A stretch of 64,000 bases of DNA from Pelecanus crispus (taxonomy: Eukaryota; Chordata; Aves; Pelecaniformes; Pelecanidae), in NCBI RefSeq assembly GCF_030463565.1, contig NC_134654.1, forward strand, positions 17,190,202 to 17,254,201. Direction: 5' to 3'. A program made the translations under genes and the position numbers. Every line of letters begins with the position of its first letter. Positions within the stretch are counted from its first letter, which is position 1. The notes under the pieces are model-generated. The model did no database searches. It was not told the DNA's origin and was given only the letters and a program-made list of their open reading frames with translations. Shown in pieces: positions 1-12,500 of the stretch.

Positions 1-516
1 GAGTTGGTAATTAGATTAATTGAAGTTCCTGCTTCTTGTTTATGCTTTGTTAAAATATTTCTCCAATGGCCTCTATTCCTGTGAGCCCTGTGGGGATTAA
101 CACATGGGGTCTGGGGAGGGCACTGCAGCTGGGGTTGTGGAGCTAACGGAGTTGATCACAAAACTACAGACCGTCTCTGGTACCCAAGTGGAGCCACGAT
201 GACTAGGGCTAAGCCTTATTTCTCCACCTCATCCCTGGGGTCACAGAATCACCCCGGCAGCAGCTCAGTACTTCAGGGTTTCCCAAGACAGGATTCAATG
301 TGGCACTGAGCAGCAGGGATGGCATTTCAGGCTTTGGCTCATGGAAAGCTTCAACTAGACTTTTCCATGGAAAGTAATTGCAAATCACTCTGTGCAGGGT
401 GGCCCCAAAGCCTTCTCCTTGCCTGCAGAGTGTTTCCCCTTTCACCATTGTCGTAAGGGACTCACTCCCACACATTGGCTGACCCCTCCAGGGCCGTGAG
501 CATCCATATTACTTAC
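1..516. other. PIK3R6 intron, no feature seen
   Basis: Sequence 3' of PIK3R6 exon 17. I found no segment resembling the two remaining exons (equivalents of 46716-46825 and 44975-45116 in PIK3R5), and no repeat. Confidence 0.6.
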
Positions 517-587
517 TGAGAATGATCGTCCTGACAAGTTGTTGATCCTAACGATTTCGGTGATGTTCACGTTCAAACACACCAGAT
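517..587 (-). CDS. PIK3R6: PIK3R6 coding exon 17 (last one in the window)
   Basis: 71 nt, phase 1 to 0. Contains VCLNVNITEIVRINNLSGRS, equivalent to human TCLNVNVTEVVKSSNLAGKS. It ends in a consensus donor (gtaagt), so the gene continues to the left of the window. Confidence 0.93.
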
Positions 588-3500
588 CTGCAACAGAAGC
601 AGCATGTCACACTTGGACCATGACATGATCTTAGCTCAGCTTTGAGTGGGGCTGGTGCCAGATCCCACACTCGGGTGCACTGCCAGGGCTCCACAGGATA
701 CATAGGACAGCAGAAAAGGAGGACTGTAGCAAGCTCCATGGGCTAAGGGTTTGCATGGGATCATGCTCAGGGTGGATACCTCAGAGGCTATGCTAAGGGC
801 AAGGTGAAAGAGGAAGGCTGAAGCAAGAGGAAGATGCTTCCAAGCCTAGATTATGGTTATTCTGAACCCCACATTAGAGGGAGCCCCAGGCACATCATTC
901 ATGAGAAAATGCACAACCATAAACTGTGGTGACACCAATGACTGCATGTCAGTGATTCAGCCCCCACAGCACAGGCACATAACACTAAGTACTATGGTCA
1001 GATTTACTCTACTGAGCAACAGAAAACTCAGCAAACCCTCTTTGCAAGGCCTCAAGCAGGAGGAACCCACCTTCAGCCTCGTCAGCTGGGATGGCTTTCA
1101 TCACCAGACCTGTGGAGCGCAGGGACATTGCCAGCTCCTTCACCCGGTCACTCACCACAACCTGCAGGAAAGGCTCTGTTAATTCACCCTGGCAGAGAGG
1201 TTAGACGTGGAGAGGTTTGGGGGCATGTTTTCATAAATGCAGGGTTAGCTAACAGGCTTTTAAAATTCACCACAACCTCTCTGTCCTCTCCTGGAGTGCA
1301 TTTCCAGAGGAAAGAAGGAGGGCCAGAGCACTCCTTTTAGGAGATCTGTGCCCTGTGGACAGAGATGTTTTGGGCTTCCCAGATACCCACTTACCTTTCT
1401 GTATGTTACTGAGAGATCTATGCCAGGGCCATCCAGGGTCATTTTCTTCTTGGTCATGCTTAAATCTGCAGAGAGGAAACGGGGTAGGATTGAGGCTTTA
1501 CTCATCCCACCTGTCTGTTGTCAGCAGAGAGGGGTCCTCCCATGGAATGAGCCACCCCCTCCGTCACGCAGCAGTCGTGAGCTGGCACACTGGCCCCTCT
1601 CTCCTTGCCTATGGGAGCTGAGGCTCTGTGCACTTAATGGGTCCAGTGAGATGGACTCACTCGAGGGTCTGTGCCCAACAGCAGTGGCAAGCATCCATTG
1701 GATTGGACACTGGGGTGCATTGATGGAAGGAATGGATGTAACCTCCGTAATGGTCCACCTTTCAAGCACCCTTGTCCCATCCCTGACAACTCAGGGAAGC
1801 AGAATTTCTAACAAGGAAAATATCTGGCAAAAGGGATGGCTGTAAAGCCCAGCTTGTTTCCTCAACAAAAATATGGTGCTGGTCCAGCTTCAGAGGGTCA
1901 TGGAGCCAACCAAAGCCACAGTGTACAAAATATGGTTGAGATCAGGAGCCAGTGACCACAAGGTCTCTCATTCAGCCTGGTGTCATGCGCCTGAGAGGGA
2001 GATGGAGATATTTAGGGAGGCCTCCTGCTCACCAGGGAACAAGGGATATTGCCCCACAGCATGGCCTTGACTGCTGCAGGCTGAGGGATAGGGCAAGTGG
2101 GAGCTGGGGCCAGTAGGACCCCCAGCCAGGATGGCAGCCCCTGCTTCAGGGCTCAGCTTGGGGGGACATACGCACCTCTGTGGGAGATGGTCTCCTGCAC
2201 CTGGGTGCGTAGCTCCGCGAGGAACACATCCTCAGCTGGCTCCTGCGCTGGGTCATTGAAGAAAATCTGAGAGAGAGGAAAATCTCTAAGAACAGCTCCT
2301 CCTCAGTCATCCTGTGATATTGCACTGGGCTTTGTGACATCAAAAGGTTGTCCAGAGCACCCAGGTGTGACATTATCAAAGGGAATCTATGACCTCATCA
2401 TGGCAGCCGGGGGGGGCTGTGGGCTGGAGAGAACTGATTTTGCTCTGTTTTCTGAAGCCGAGGAGCATGGCAGGCCTTGCCAGGAGGCTGGAGGACCTGG
2501 CCAACAGAGCCACGGGCAGTGTCCCCTGCCACTGGGTGTCACTGCATACTCACAGATGGGTCTGTTCCCAGCCATCCACCCAGAGACAACCCAGGTGAAG
2601 GGGAGCAGCTTCCCAGGCCTGACTGCAGATGCTGGCTTAGCTTCAAGGCATGTAATTTGTATCTGATACACCTAAATCAACTGGTCACTTCAGACGTATT
2701 AATTATTTTATTTTCATGGGCTTGTTTTGAGCAAAATTTGAAGATAAGGTCCTGGAGAACCGATCCTAGCCACTCCTAGCCCTATGTCCAACCCGTGTGG
2801 CAGCTGACCCTCACTCCCAGGAAGATTCTCTGCAGCCAAAGAGGAACAGGTGGTGTTAACCAAAAAGGCAAAACAGGCTTAGTGTTTCCAGATGAAGCAG
2901 CATCACACCCTGTATGACGACAGGGTATGTTAGGTGCCTCTATCTGAAAACCACATCTGGAGTCAGTTCCTCTTCCCCTGCTTGAGTCACCCACTCTCTC
3001 ACTTGCTTTTGATTTTTGTCTTGGATGACAAATGAGTGGAATAAAAATTCACCAAAAAACCAAAATCCCCAGCCACACAAGCTGAGGACCAGGTGCTCCA
3101 AGTGTTTACAAGCTACATGTTACTAGTTCAAGTCCTGGTGATACTCTTCCAGTAATTACCAAAGCTCTTCAAACTCTTTGCAAGACATGCCAGTTTGCTC
3201 ATGTAATGGCTGCTCTTTTGCTGCTACAGGTTATCACATTGGCTACGCGTAGATTAAAAGGAGATATGTGCATCAGTGCCACCCTAAGCTTTGAAGGGGG
3301 AAAACTGCCAGAGGAGCAGATGGGGGGGTTGATGTTACATGACTGAATACAGCAGTTCTTTGCTCTCCTATCAAATGTCAGGTCTCACTCTGATACCATT
3401 TCAGAGAAAAGCCAGCAGGAAATAAATAAAACAGTGTTTCAGGAAGCCCTGCAAAGCGCCTGCAAGGTACAGGAAGGTTTTGCCAAAGCCACTCAGAAAA

Positions 3501-6500
3501 CTCCTGGTTGCTTACAGCATCTAAAGCAGCAGGAGGTGCCAGAGCTCCTGCGCAAACCCGAGTCCAGCAGAGCAGGAAATCTGTGTTCTTACGGGGTAAT
3601 TCCAAGGTTCACTTTGTTGAACTGTGTGATCCTGAAATAACCTTCCCGGGATCATTGACTCTGGCTGAGTTGCACTACCGGGAGGAGTCACTAGATCTGG
3701 GAGCCTGACAAGGAGGGGGTGGGCTGGGGAGCATGGAGATCCAGGCTCAGATCTGCCAAAAGCCCCCAGACCCCATTGACTTTGCACAGCTCTGCCAGCA
3801 GTTGGGCTCTGCAAGCCCTTGCAGGGCCACGTGAAGGCACAAGACATGTGGCACCCACCTTCACGGCATAGACCTGGAAGCAGACAGGCTGGATGCCCAT
3901 GCGAACGTAGTAAGCAATCACATCAGTGATGAACAGATCAGTCACAAGATGTTTGCTAGGAGAGGAAGGCTGGGGGGACAAACCACATTATGGATCAGCC
4001 ACAGTCATTTCTCAAAAACACTGCCACAAACCCTCACGCCTTTCTAGATAAATAATGAGCAATGAGCTGTCACCCAGGGCAGCGCTGAACTGCTCTGCCA
4101 TAACTAGTCAAAGCAAATGGGAGAAGCGAAGGCTTGTACCCACCTACCAGCCTTTGTTGTAGGCTATCAATGGTGGCTCAAACTGCCAGGAAATGAGAGC
4201 TGGGGGTATTTCAGCAAAAGCCTCATTTACATTTTCTGTCTTGAAATCTGCCATTTCCTGTCCCTTGGCCAAAAAAACCCATGACACCAAATGGGTCTTG
4301 TGGCTGGGGCAGTGTTAGCCACATGCAACTTCCCAACTGCCAGGGGTTTGCAGGGAGAAAGCCTCTATCTGGGTCACAGAGGAGCCCTGCAGGGCACAAG
4401 CTCATCCTCAGGTACCACAGAGGTGTTTGGGAAACGGGCCAGGCTGGGGAGGTGGGAAGGTTCCCCTCATACCATGGTGGCCAACTTGGGAATCATGTGG
4501 CACAGCGTGTTGATGTTGCTCTCGTACCATGGGTCAGCTCTGCCCAGGTACCCAGCCACCTCGCAGAGCTCCTCTTGGCCAGTGGCAGCATGGTCCTGCA
4601 GGAGAAACACACAGCTCAGAGTATGATCGTGGCTCAAAATACCGGGAGCCATAAAGGAGGCAGAGGGAGCTGAGGCATGAATGCCCCGTGAGCAGCTCCT
4701 CCATACCTCCGCCTTCCCCACTTGGTCCAGAGAATATGGCAAAACATTTCTTGCAGCACTCATTTAGCAGGTGCTCAAGAACAAAAATTAAGTGAAGAAT
4801 GAAAAGAAGAAATACTCATTTTTATAATGGCATGTTTGTCAGGACTCACAGCCAGCTCTGGGCCAGCTTAAAATATTGTGAGAAGTGCAACTGTTTATTT
4901 ATTGCTGTCTAGATGCTGTCAGAGGGGAAGAGATTTGCCCAAGATAAACTTCAAGGTAGTGACTTGCAGAATTAAAACTGGGGCCACGACGAACCAGGCA
5001 AAGCCCTCAGTAAGGGGCGACCACTTCCCCTAAGTGTTTGGGAGGTGAGAAAAGCATCAGCACTTTGCTAAAGCTCCCTCGATCCTCCTATAGCTGGGGC
5101 ACAGCAGCAAAACTGAATACCATTTCTAGGCTGTGAGTTATCACCCATCAGGGTGGTTGGAGCAACCTGAATGTCTCTGGAGCTGATGGATTCCCAAAGT
5201 CAGTCTGCAAACTGAGCCCAGCCACCCTCTCTTGGCTCCTATCCTCCTTGTTCTAGGAACTGGACATTAACAGATGTGAATTCGGTTGGTTGGTGCTAAT
5301 TCCTGTAAACCCCCCTGCTCTTCCTCCAAAAACAGTCAGCTGCTGGCAGCCATTGGCAGCACCCAAAGCTGCCGAGCCCAGACTCACCACAACAGCCAAG
5401 GTATTTGGCTGCCCCATCACAACCGGGATGTAGTAGAACTGCAGGTTCAGCCTGGGAGTCAGGAAAACTCGCCGTGTTTCTCGCTTCCTTGAAAGAGAAA
5501 AATAAATAGCTGTGTCACAAGGGGAAGGTGGAGGAAAACAGCTCTTGGCCAAGGCTGGGCAGTGCCAGGAGACCACAGCTGCTCTGCAACAGGAGCACAT
5601 GCCCTCCTTGCACGCCTCCTTTGCCCAGTGTGACAGGATGGTAGTAATGTCCCTGGGTTCCCAAACCGAGCAAGGGGAACTGATGGGAGTAAGGGGCATC
5701 CTGCAGACAGGCTCTTGGCTGGGACCGGTGGTCCCCTCTGCAGCCAGCTCTGCTCCCCAGGCTGCTGCCTGCACCGTAACCCAGACCCACCCCACACTGC
5801 TCTCCTGGCCCAGGTGAACCAGCTGGGAAGAGCCAACTGGAAAACAGATTTTCTTTAGTGTTTTTCCCTTTTGCATAGGAAAATGTCTTACCTCGTTTAT
5901 TGTTCATTTAACCCATTTCATGGACAGAAGGGAAAAACTCCTTGTGTGCATCATTTGGGCCAACAGAGCCAAATGATGCACCACAACCAGTGAAGTCAGA
6001 TGCATTTGGGTGCGAAACACCTGTGCCAGGTTTCACTGGAGCCCAAACCCAACCCCAGCCATCCTGGCTGCTTCACCAGGCTGAAGAGCAAAGTCCCCAC
6101 TATGTCCTCCCTTTCCCCAAGCCCCCAGAGCCAGAGGCTCTCGCTGCCGTTTACCTCAAAGAGTGGTAGGCTTGGGCCAGGCGCCCCAGGATCCGGTCGT
6201 CCCCCAGCAGCACAATGCGGGCAGTGTGCAGCCTCTGGAGCAGGGCCACGGGCTCCAGAGGGATGCCCGGTCTCCTCTGCAGCTTCACTGGGGGCTTCAC
6301 CCCGGGACCATTGCAGCCAGCCTGCAGGAAGGCCATGCTCTCCAGTGGTGATGTTTTTTTTTTAATGCCACCCTTCCTCTGGAGCCGGGATTGCTCTGTC
6401 TCGGCATTGCAAGGGGCAAAGGGTTCCTCGGCTGCCACTGGCAGATCTCGCTCAATGCCACTGTCAGTGGAGAGCACAGAGAAGCGGGTCTGCTCGCAGC

Positions 6501-9500
6501 ACTCGCAGTCTGAAATGATGTCCTGGATCTCGAAGTTGTCCAGGTCCTGGCTTAGGCAGTCGGGCTCACAGCTCTGCGACAGCGGGCGGATGAACAGCAC
6601 CAATTCCTTCCCTGCTGGCAGAATGGAGCTCAAGGAGGGACATGCAACCAAACCCAGGCTAAGCCCTCATCCTGCCCTGGCTCCCCTCTTCTCATGCAAA
6701 CCAGAGGGCCAAGATCTCCACCAGCAGGTCCAAGAGGAATCAGCATTTCAGTCCCATTTCACACTGCACCACGAGAGCTCAGTATCACTCAAATCAGGTA
6801 CTTTGGGCACAGCCTGCTGCAGCCTGTCCCACAGGGGTCCCCCCTCATCTCCTTCACCCCTCTCCCCCACTAATCCCCTGATCTGACCCTGACACCCCAC
6901 AAGAAGGAAGGCTGGTGCAGTCAGCATGAGACTCCACAAGTTTGGCACTTGGGTAAGGGTTATGAAACTCATGGCCCAAATGACATGGCAAATGACATGT
7001 TTTGCATAGGCTTCCCAGCCTCAGGCACCATCCAAACTTGCCACAGCCCCCTGGGGTACTCACATAGCTGGTCATCTTCTGTCCAGAGGTGAAAGCTGAT
7101 GTTAGGGTTGGGCAGAGGGGTACTCTGCAGCCCTGCCAAGGGAGCATCACCTGGGGGAAACAAGGATGCTTGTAACACACAGGAGCAGACAGTTTTCCCA
7201 CACAGGTGCACAAACCCTGACCAGTGCTGTGCTTTAGACACTGACTGAGATAGCCTGTGCTGATCCCAAGGGCTCTCCCACCCTGGTCGCCTTCTGGCCA
7301 GACCTGAGGCTGTAATCACAGATGTCTGCTCTCAGAAATCGAGCCATAAGAAGGTACCCACACCATCAGTGAAAGGGAGAAATGAAGATGGGGAAACGGG
7401 CACAGGCAAGTGAAGGACCTTGCTTTGCTGCAGCCAGCAGAGAGATTGCAGAATAAATAAAACATTCTTCAAGCACTGGGCCTCCAACACACATGGCAGG
7501 ACCTTCCTTGGCAATCTCAGCTGAGATGCAAGGGAGCTCTCTGACCCCATCATTGCTGGCTATTTTTAACCCATCATGGCTCTGTGAGAAGCAGTGGGAC
7601 AATTCAATAGCTGGCTGCCACCAAAAGGAGATGGACCGACTCCTCTCCCTGCACCACTGACTGCTCCTCCCCATATCTTGCAGTGGGATAGTCTCCAGCT
7701 CTTTTGGAGGAAGGGGTTGGGATGCAGGGACATTCCACCAGGAGTAGCCAGGAAGAGGGAAGCATGACCCCCATTTCCCTCTGGTCTACCCACATTTGTG
7801 TGAGGAGCTGTGATGGATGGGGACATTCATTATAGTCCATGTAGCCCTGATGGCACCAGGCAGGAACAGAGCACTGCCAGGCATGGAAGGAGGTGGTAGT
7901 ACCACTGTCCACCACATCAGTGCAAGGAGGTTTCAGGGAGTGGTGCACAGTGTCTCCTCTATCTAGGCCATGGCAGGATGTATCTTACACCAGCAGAGCA
8001 CTAGAGAGTCCATCCAACCTCCCCTGGTTGACACGTATGGCACCCTTTGCAAATGACAGAGACATGTCTCTGAGACTCAGGGCAGCTGAACTAGCAGCAG
8101 AGATCAATACAGCCCCCATCCTCAGGTGACAAATCTACCTTCTACTGCCATGTGCAGTTTGCCATCCTGGACATCAGGCCACTGCAAGGAGCCAGCCTGC
8201 AACGACCTGATCCCGGTGATGGATGCTGCTAAAGTGGAGGCAGATGGGAGGTGGGGATGGACAGATGTAGGAGGGCAATGGTGAGGGCATGGCAGCGAGG
8301 CAGGGGCCTGCCAGCTTGCATGGCTCCCTTAACCCACTGTGCATGGCCGGCTGGGAGCTCACCTGCTTGCAAGGAGCTGAGGACGGCGTGGTAAATCTTT
8401 TCCAGCCTTGCTGCATGCTGGCTGCGGTCTGCGCTTGCCTCGTTTCCTGCACACTCAACTGCAGCCACCACTTGCTGGAACCAGTGCTCGACATCCCTCA
8501 TGGGCATATCCTGTTGCGAGGAACAGCTATTAACATCTGGACGTGTGAAAAAAGGAGATGCTCCACGGGCAGAAAGAGGGCAAATGAGTCCTGCAAAAAT
8601 TGTTTCGCAGCAGAGGGCACAAATGTCCTCCTGTCCCCAGGGAAGGCTGGAGGAGGAGAGATGCTGGCTGTACTGTATGCTTAAAGCTTTTTTTTCTGGC
8701 TGGTTTGCAGCTGATGGGCACTGTGCTCCCAGCTGCCATGAGCTCGGGGAGTCAGCAGCAGAGCTGGCAGCTCAAGTGATCCTTGGGAGATGGGGACAGC
8801 AGACACACAACGGTGTCCTTGGATTGCAAATCACTGAGAACCCCTGTGAAGATGCCTTTCTGAACCAGACATTGGTCTTACAGATCCTTGAGGGAGGTTT
8901 TGGAGAAAACTGGTTGAAATATTTCTGCTGAGATGACCAGTGAGATGACCATTTCTTTTTACAATGACCAGTGGTTCACAGAGGAGCCTGTATTTCAGCT
9001 GCAGAGCCCAGCTTTGTTGTGCAAAACTGAAGACTCAAACTTAAGATTCAAAACCTCTAGGTCCTGCTATATTCAAATATTTTATATCGGAAGAATTTCT
9101 TAGTTTAACACCAGCTCTGCTCATAGCCCAGCCTTGCAAGTAACGCTGGGGCTACTGGGGGTGGAAACCAGCAGTGAGGAGCTGGGGGCGTATCTCCACT
9201 TGCCAGAAAACCTTTCTCTGCTCCGAGGTGCCCAGCAAGAGCAGGACCATTGGAAAACCATACATGGTGCTAGTTACCTGGAGGCTCCTCTTCAAGCCAC
9301 TGATGTTGCAGCCCTCACCCAGGGCTGCCTGCATGGCGTGGATGATCACATAACACATACATGCCCGGGGGCTCTGGGAGACCTGAGCTGCCTCTGTGTC
9401 AGTGACCAGCGCATTGCAGATGGCTTCAGAGAGCAGCTCCGGATCAGCAAAGATGAAAATCCTGCATGGGGCGGGAGGAAAAAGAGGGGGATGGGATGGG

Positions 9501-12500
9501 ATGGGATGGGATGGGATGGGATGGGATGGGATGGGATGGGATGAGATGAGATGAGATGAGATGAGATGAGATGAGATGAGATGAGATGAGATGAGATGAG
9601 ATGAGATGAGATGAGATGAGATGAGGACTCCCTGTTACTGACATCAGGGCTGGCACAAGCAGCTCACGTTTCCATTATCCCATGCAGAGAAAAAGGTTTG
9701 CTGCTGATATTCCCCTTCTCTGCCCTGTCTCCCTGCCAAGGGAGGCTTCCTGCCTCCCAGGTCCACAGGAATAAATTGGGACACATAGGAGGAGCGTGCT
9801 CCTCCCAGCACAAAGCTCATTTTAGCAAGACACTGAATGCCACCAAATTGTGTCCCCCAAGACCACGTGCTGCCATGTCATTTATGTCCAAATTGCCCAT
9901 TCCATCTGACATTAATTCAGAGCACAGGAAAAGGACAGATTTTGCTATGAGACTATAAAAGAAATAGAAGTTACAACCCATTAGAAGAGGTGCTACTCAC
10001 TTTTCCTGATAAGGGTACGGGTCGCTTTTAAGACTTTGTTCGGAAATGACCATTCTTTGATACAACATACCTAGCAAATGCAAGAAGATAAACATGTAGA
10101 AGTCAGAGCATGAGAAATAACAACACAACTCACCAGAGCAGCTCAGTGCTGCTCCCAGTTGTGGAGGCTGACAGTGTGTCTGCCAAGTCAGCGAACACCC
10201 GTTGCTAGAGAGATGAGCCAAGAATTGGGCCCAGAGTTACAAATAGTCAAGGACAAAGATAGGCCATGGTACATAAAAAGAAACCCCCTTCTATTCAGGG
10301 ACAATTTCCTGTATTTCCCTTCCTTTGCTTAGTGGGTTATGAGCTCAGGAGCGGAGTAGGAAGCAGGAGGAAGAGCCCGACTCCCAGCCTCCATCCCTGG
10401 GGCCACATCGGGGGACAGCATTTGGGTGGATATAAAGAGCACAACGTGTTTCTGAATCACGAGAGATGTACTTTACCCTCACCCAGCTCTGGGGAAGATA
10501 CATCCACCCCACATTGCTCAAGTGCAATCATCTTGTGAACCTTATGGTGCTCCAAGAGAAGCCCCACTGGAGATCCCCATCTCTCCACACTGAATCATTG
10601 TTTTACCAGAAGTCAGGTGAAATAAAGGTGAACCTTGGAGCTTCAGACAAAGTGGTACTGGGGAAGAGCATCGGGGTGATGGTGATGGGTTGAGACTACC
10701 AGTAATGACACTTTCTCTCTAATTTCCCACCAGGTTTCTCATATTTTACCTCCACCTCACCAGGTGTCTGCACCTTGCACTGTTTTAAAGGATTGCTTTT
10801 AAAGACTCTTATTAAAGAAAACTTTACCAAGAACTTTAATGAGCAATGTAGAGAAAAAGGAAAATAGAGTTGTACTCTAGCTTGCTTTCTAAAAGGGACT
10901 GTTCTCTGCAGAAACTAATGATGTTTTAGTGTCTAAAACTTGATGCGCAGGTAGCAAAAGGTGAGCCCATGCTGGACAGCCTGCAATTCAATCCCCAATG
11001 GAGACTTCACTTTGCAAAAAGGAGACCTCCACAAAATATATTGAGATGCCCAGGCTGGGAGCATAACCACTCTGTTTCCCATATAGACAGAGGATGTATA
11101 TACACCTGCCTTAGATGGGCTGAACTTGACTCTGGTGGTGCCTACACTGACAGCAGGAGGACCCCAAGGTTTTCTGCTAGCAACTAAGGCTCAGCAGCCT
11201 GAAATCAGGAGAGGGGAACCTAAGCATCCCTAAGACTCCCAAGCGTTTGGCCTGCAGAAATCTCTGCCATGCCTCACTGCATTAGGCAAAGGCCAGCTCA
11301 GGTATGGAAACCCCCCAAAACCCTCACTACTGTTGCCTCAAGGACCCAAGCCATTCACAGTGACGTGCATGGGCAGAGCGGAGAAGCCCTCATACCTGGT
11401 GCTGTCCTTTCCATCTTCAGCCTGATGGCATAATCCAAACCGATGGTGCAGAAAGGCTTGGGCAGGGTGAGCAGCTTCTTACAGAAATCATACACTCTGC
11501 CACAGAGTTCGTCAGAGATGCAAGGAGCCTGAAGCAAGAAAGGGGCAGATAAGGAGGTGCCACAGGCAGTGATCTCTAACGGTGCTCTCCCCACAACAGA
11601 CCCCAAGGTGGGAGGGCACAGAGCTACACCATCCAATCTGGATTTAAATGCAATATATGAAGCAGAACCACGCCCTACAATGGTTTGGAAACCTCCAGCA
11701 ATACCTGCTGAAGGGCTGTGGGCACATGTTTTTGCCAGGTTGTGGCTTCCTGCACCATCAGACACCTAAACACCTCCGGAAAAGGGGGTCAGCTGGAAGG
11801 ACCTGTCACTCCCATACATGTCACAGGTGCCAATGTCTCAGCCATCAAACAGCACACAGGGAGATGCACAGTTCAGTCCACCTGTGGTAGTCCCAGGGCT
11901 TTGCTGGGCAGGTACTGGGATATTTCAGTACAGGAATAGGTGCTGAGTGACTTCAGGTGGCCCCTCCTGTGGCTTCTGATTTCCCTGGGTCTTGCCCCAG
12001 CAAAGCCCGCAGTAGGTTACCTTTATCAAGGTGTACATCAGCGTGTGCAGCAAGGGGATGATGTAATGTCTGAAGTCACCTCGCTCTGCCTGTAGGACCA
12101 AAAGGCACAGTCAACACAAGCAGCACCTGGCAGGGTGCTGGGAGGGGCAGCAGTGGAGACCAGAGCCAGGGGACCCACCACAGCCCCTGGGATGTGCTGT
12201 GCCCACCTGCTCAGCAGCTCAGGCACACAGGGAGGGCATGGGAATTCGCCCTGGCTCAGGGGAGATGCTCCCCAGGTCAAGGTGGGGTTTGGGGTCCCTC
12301 CACAGGTCATCAGGGTGGGCAGGATGTCCCTGGGGCAGACAGGTCCTGCCCAATGGGCATCCCAAGCAAGCCAAGCATTGGGGAAGGGTGTGGGGGTGTG
12401 GATCACGCTGCAGTGGCCACCACTGCATCACAGGGCTGAAGATTGTTGTAGAGATGTGAAGGCTCTGGGAGCTGCTGCAGGAGTGTGGTTTGTACACCTG

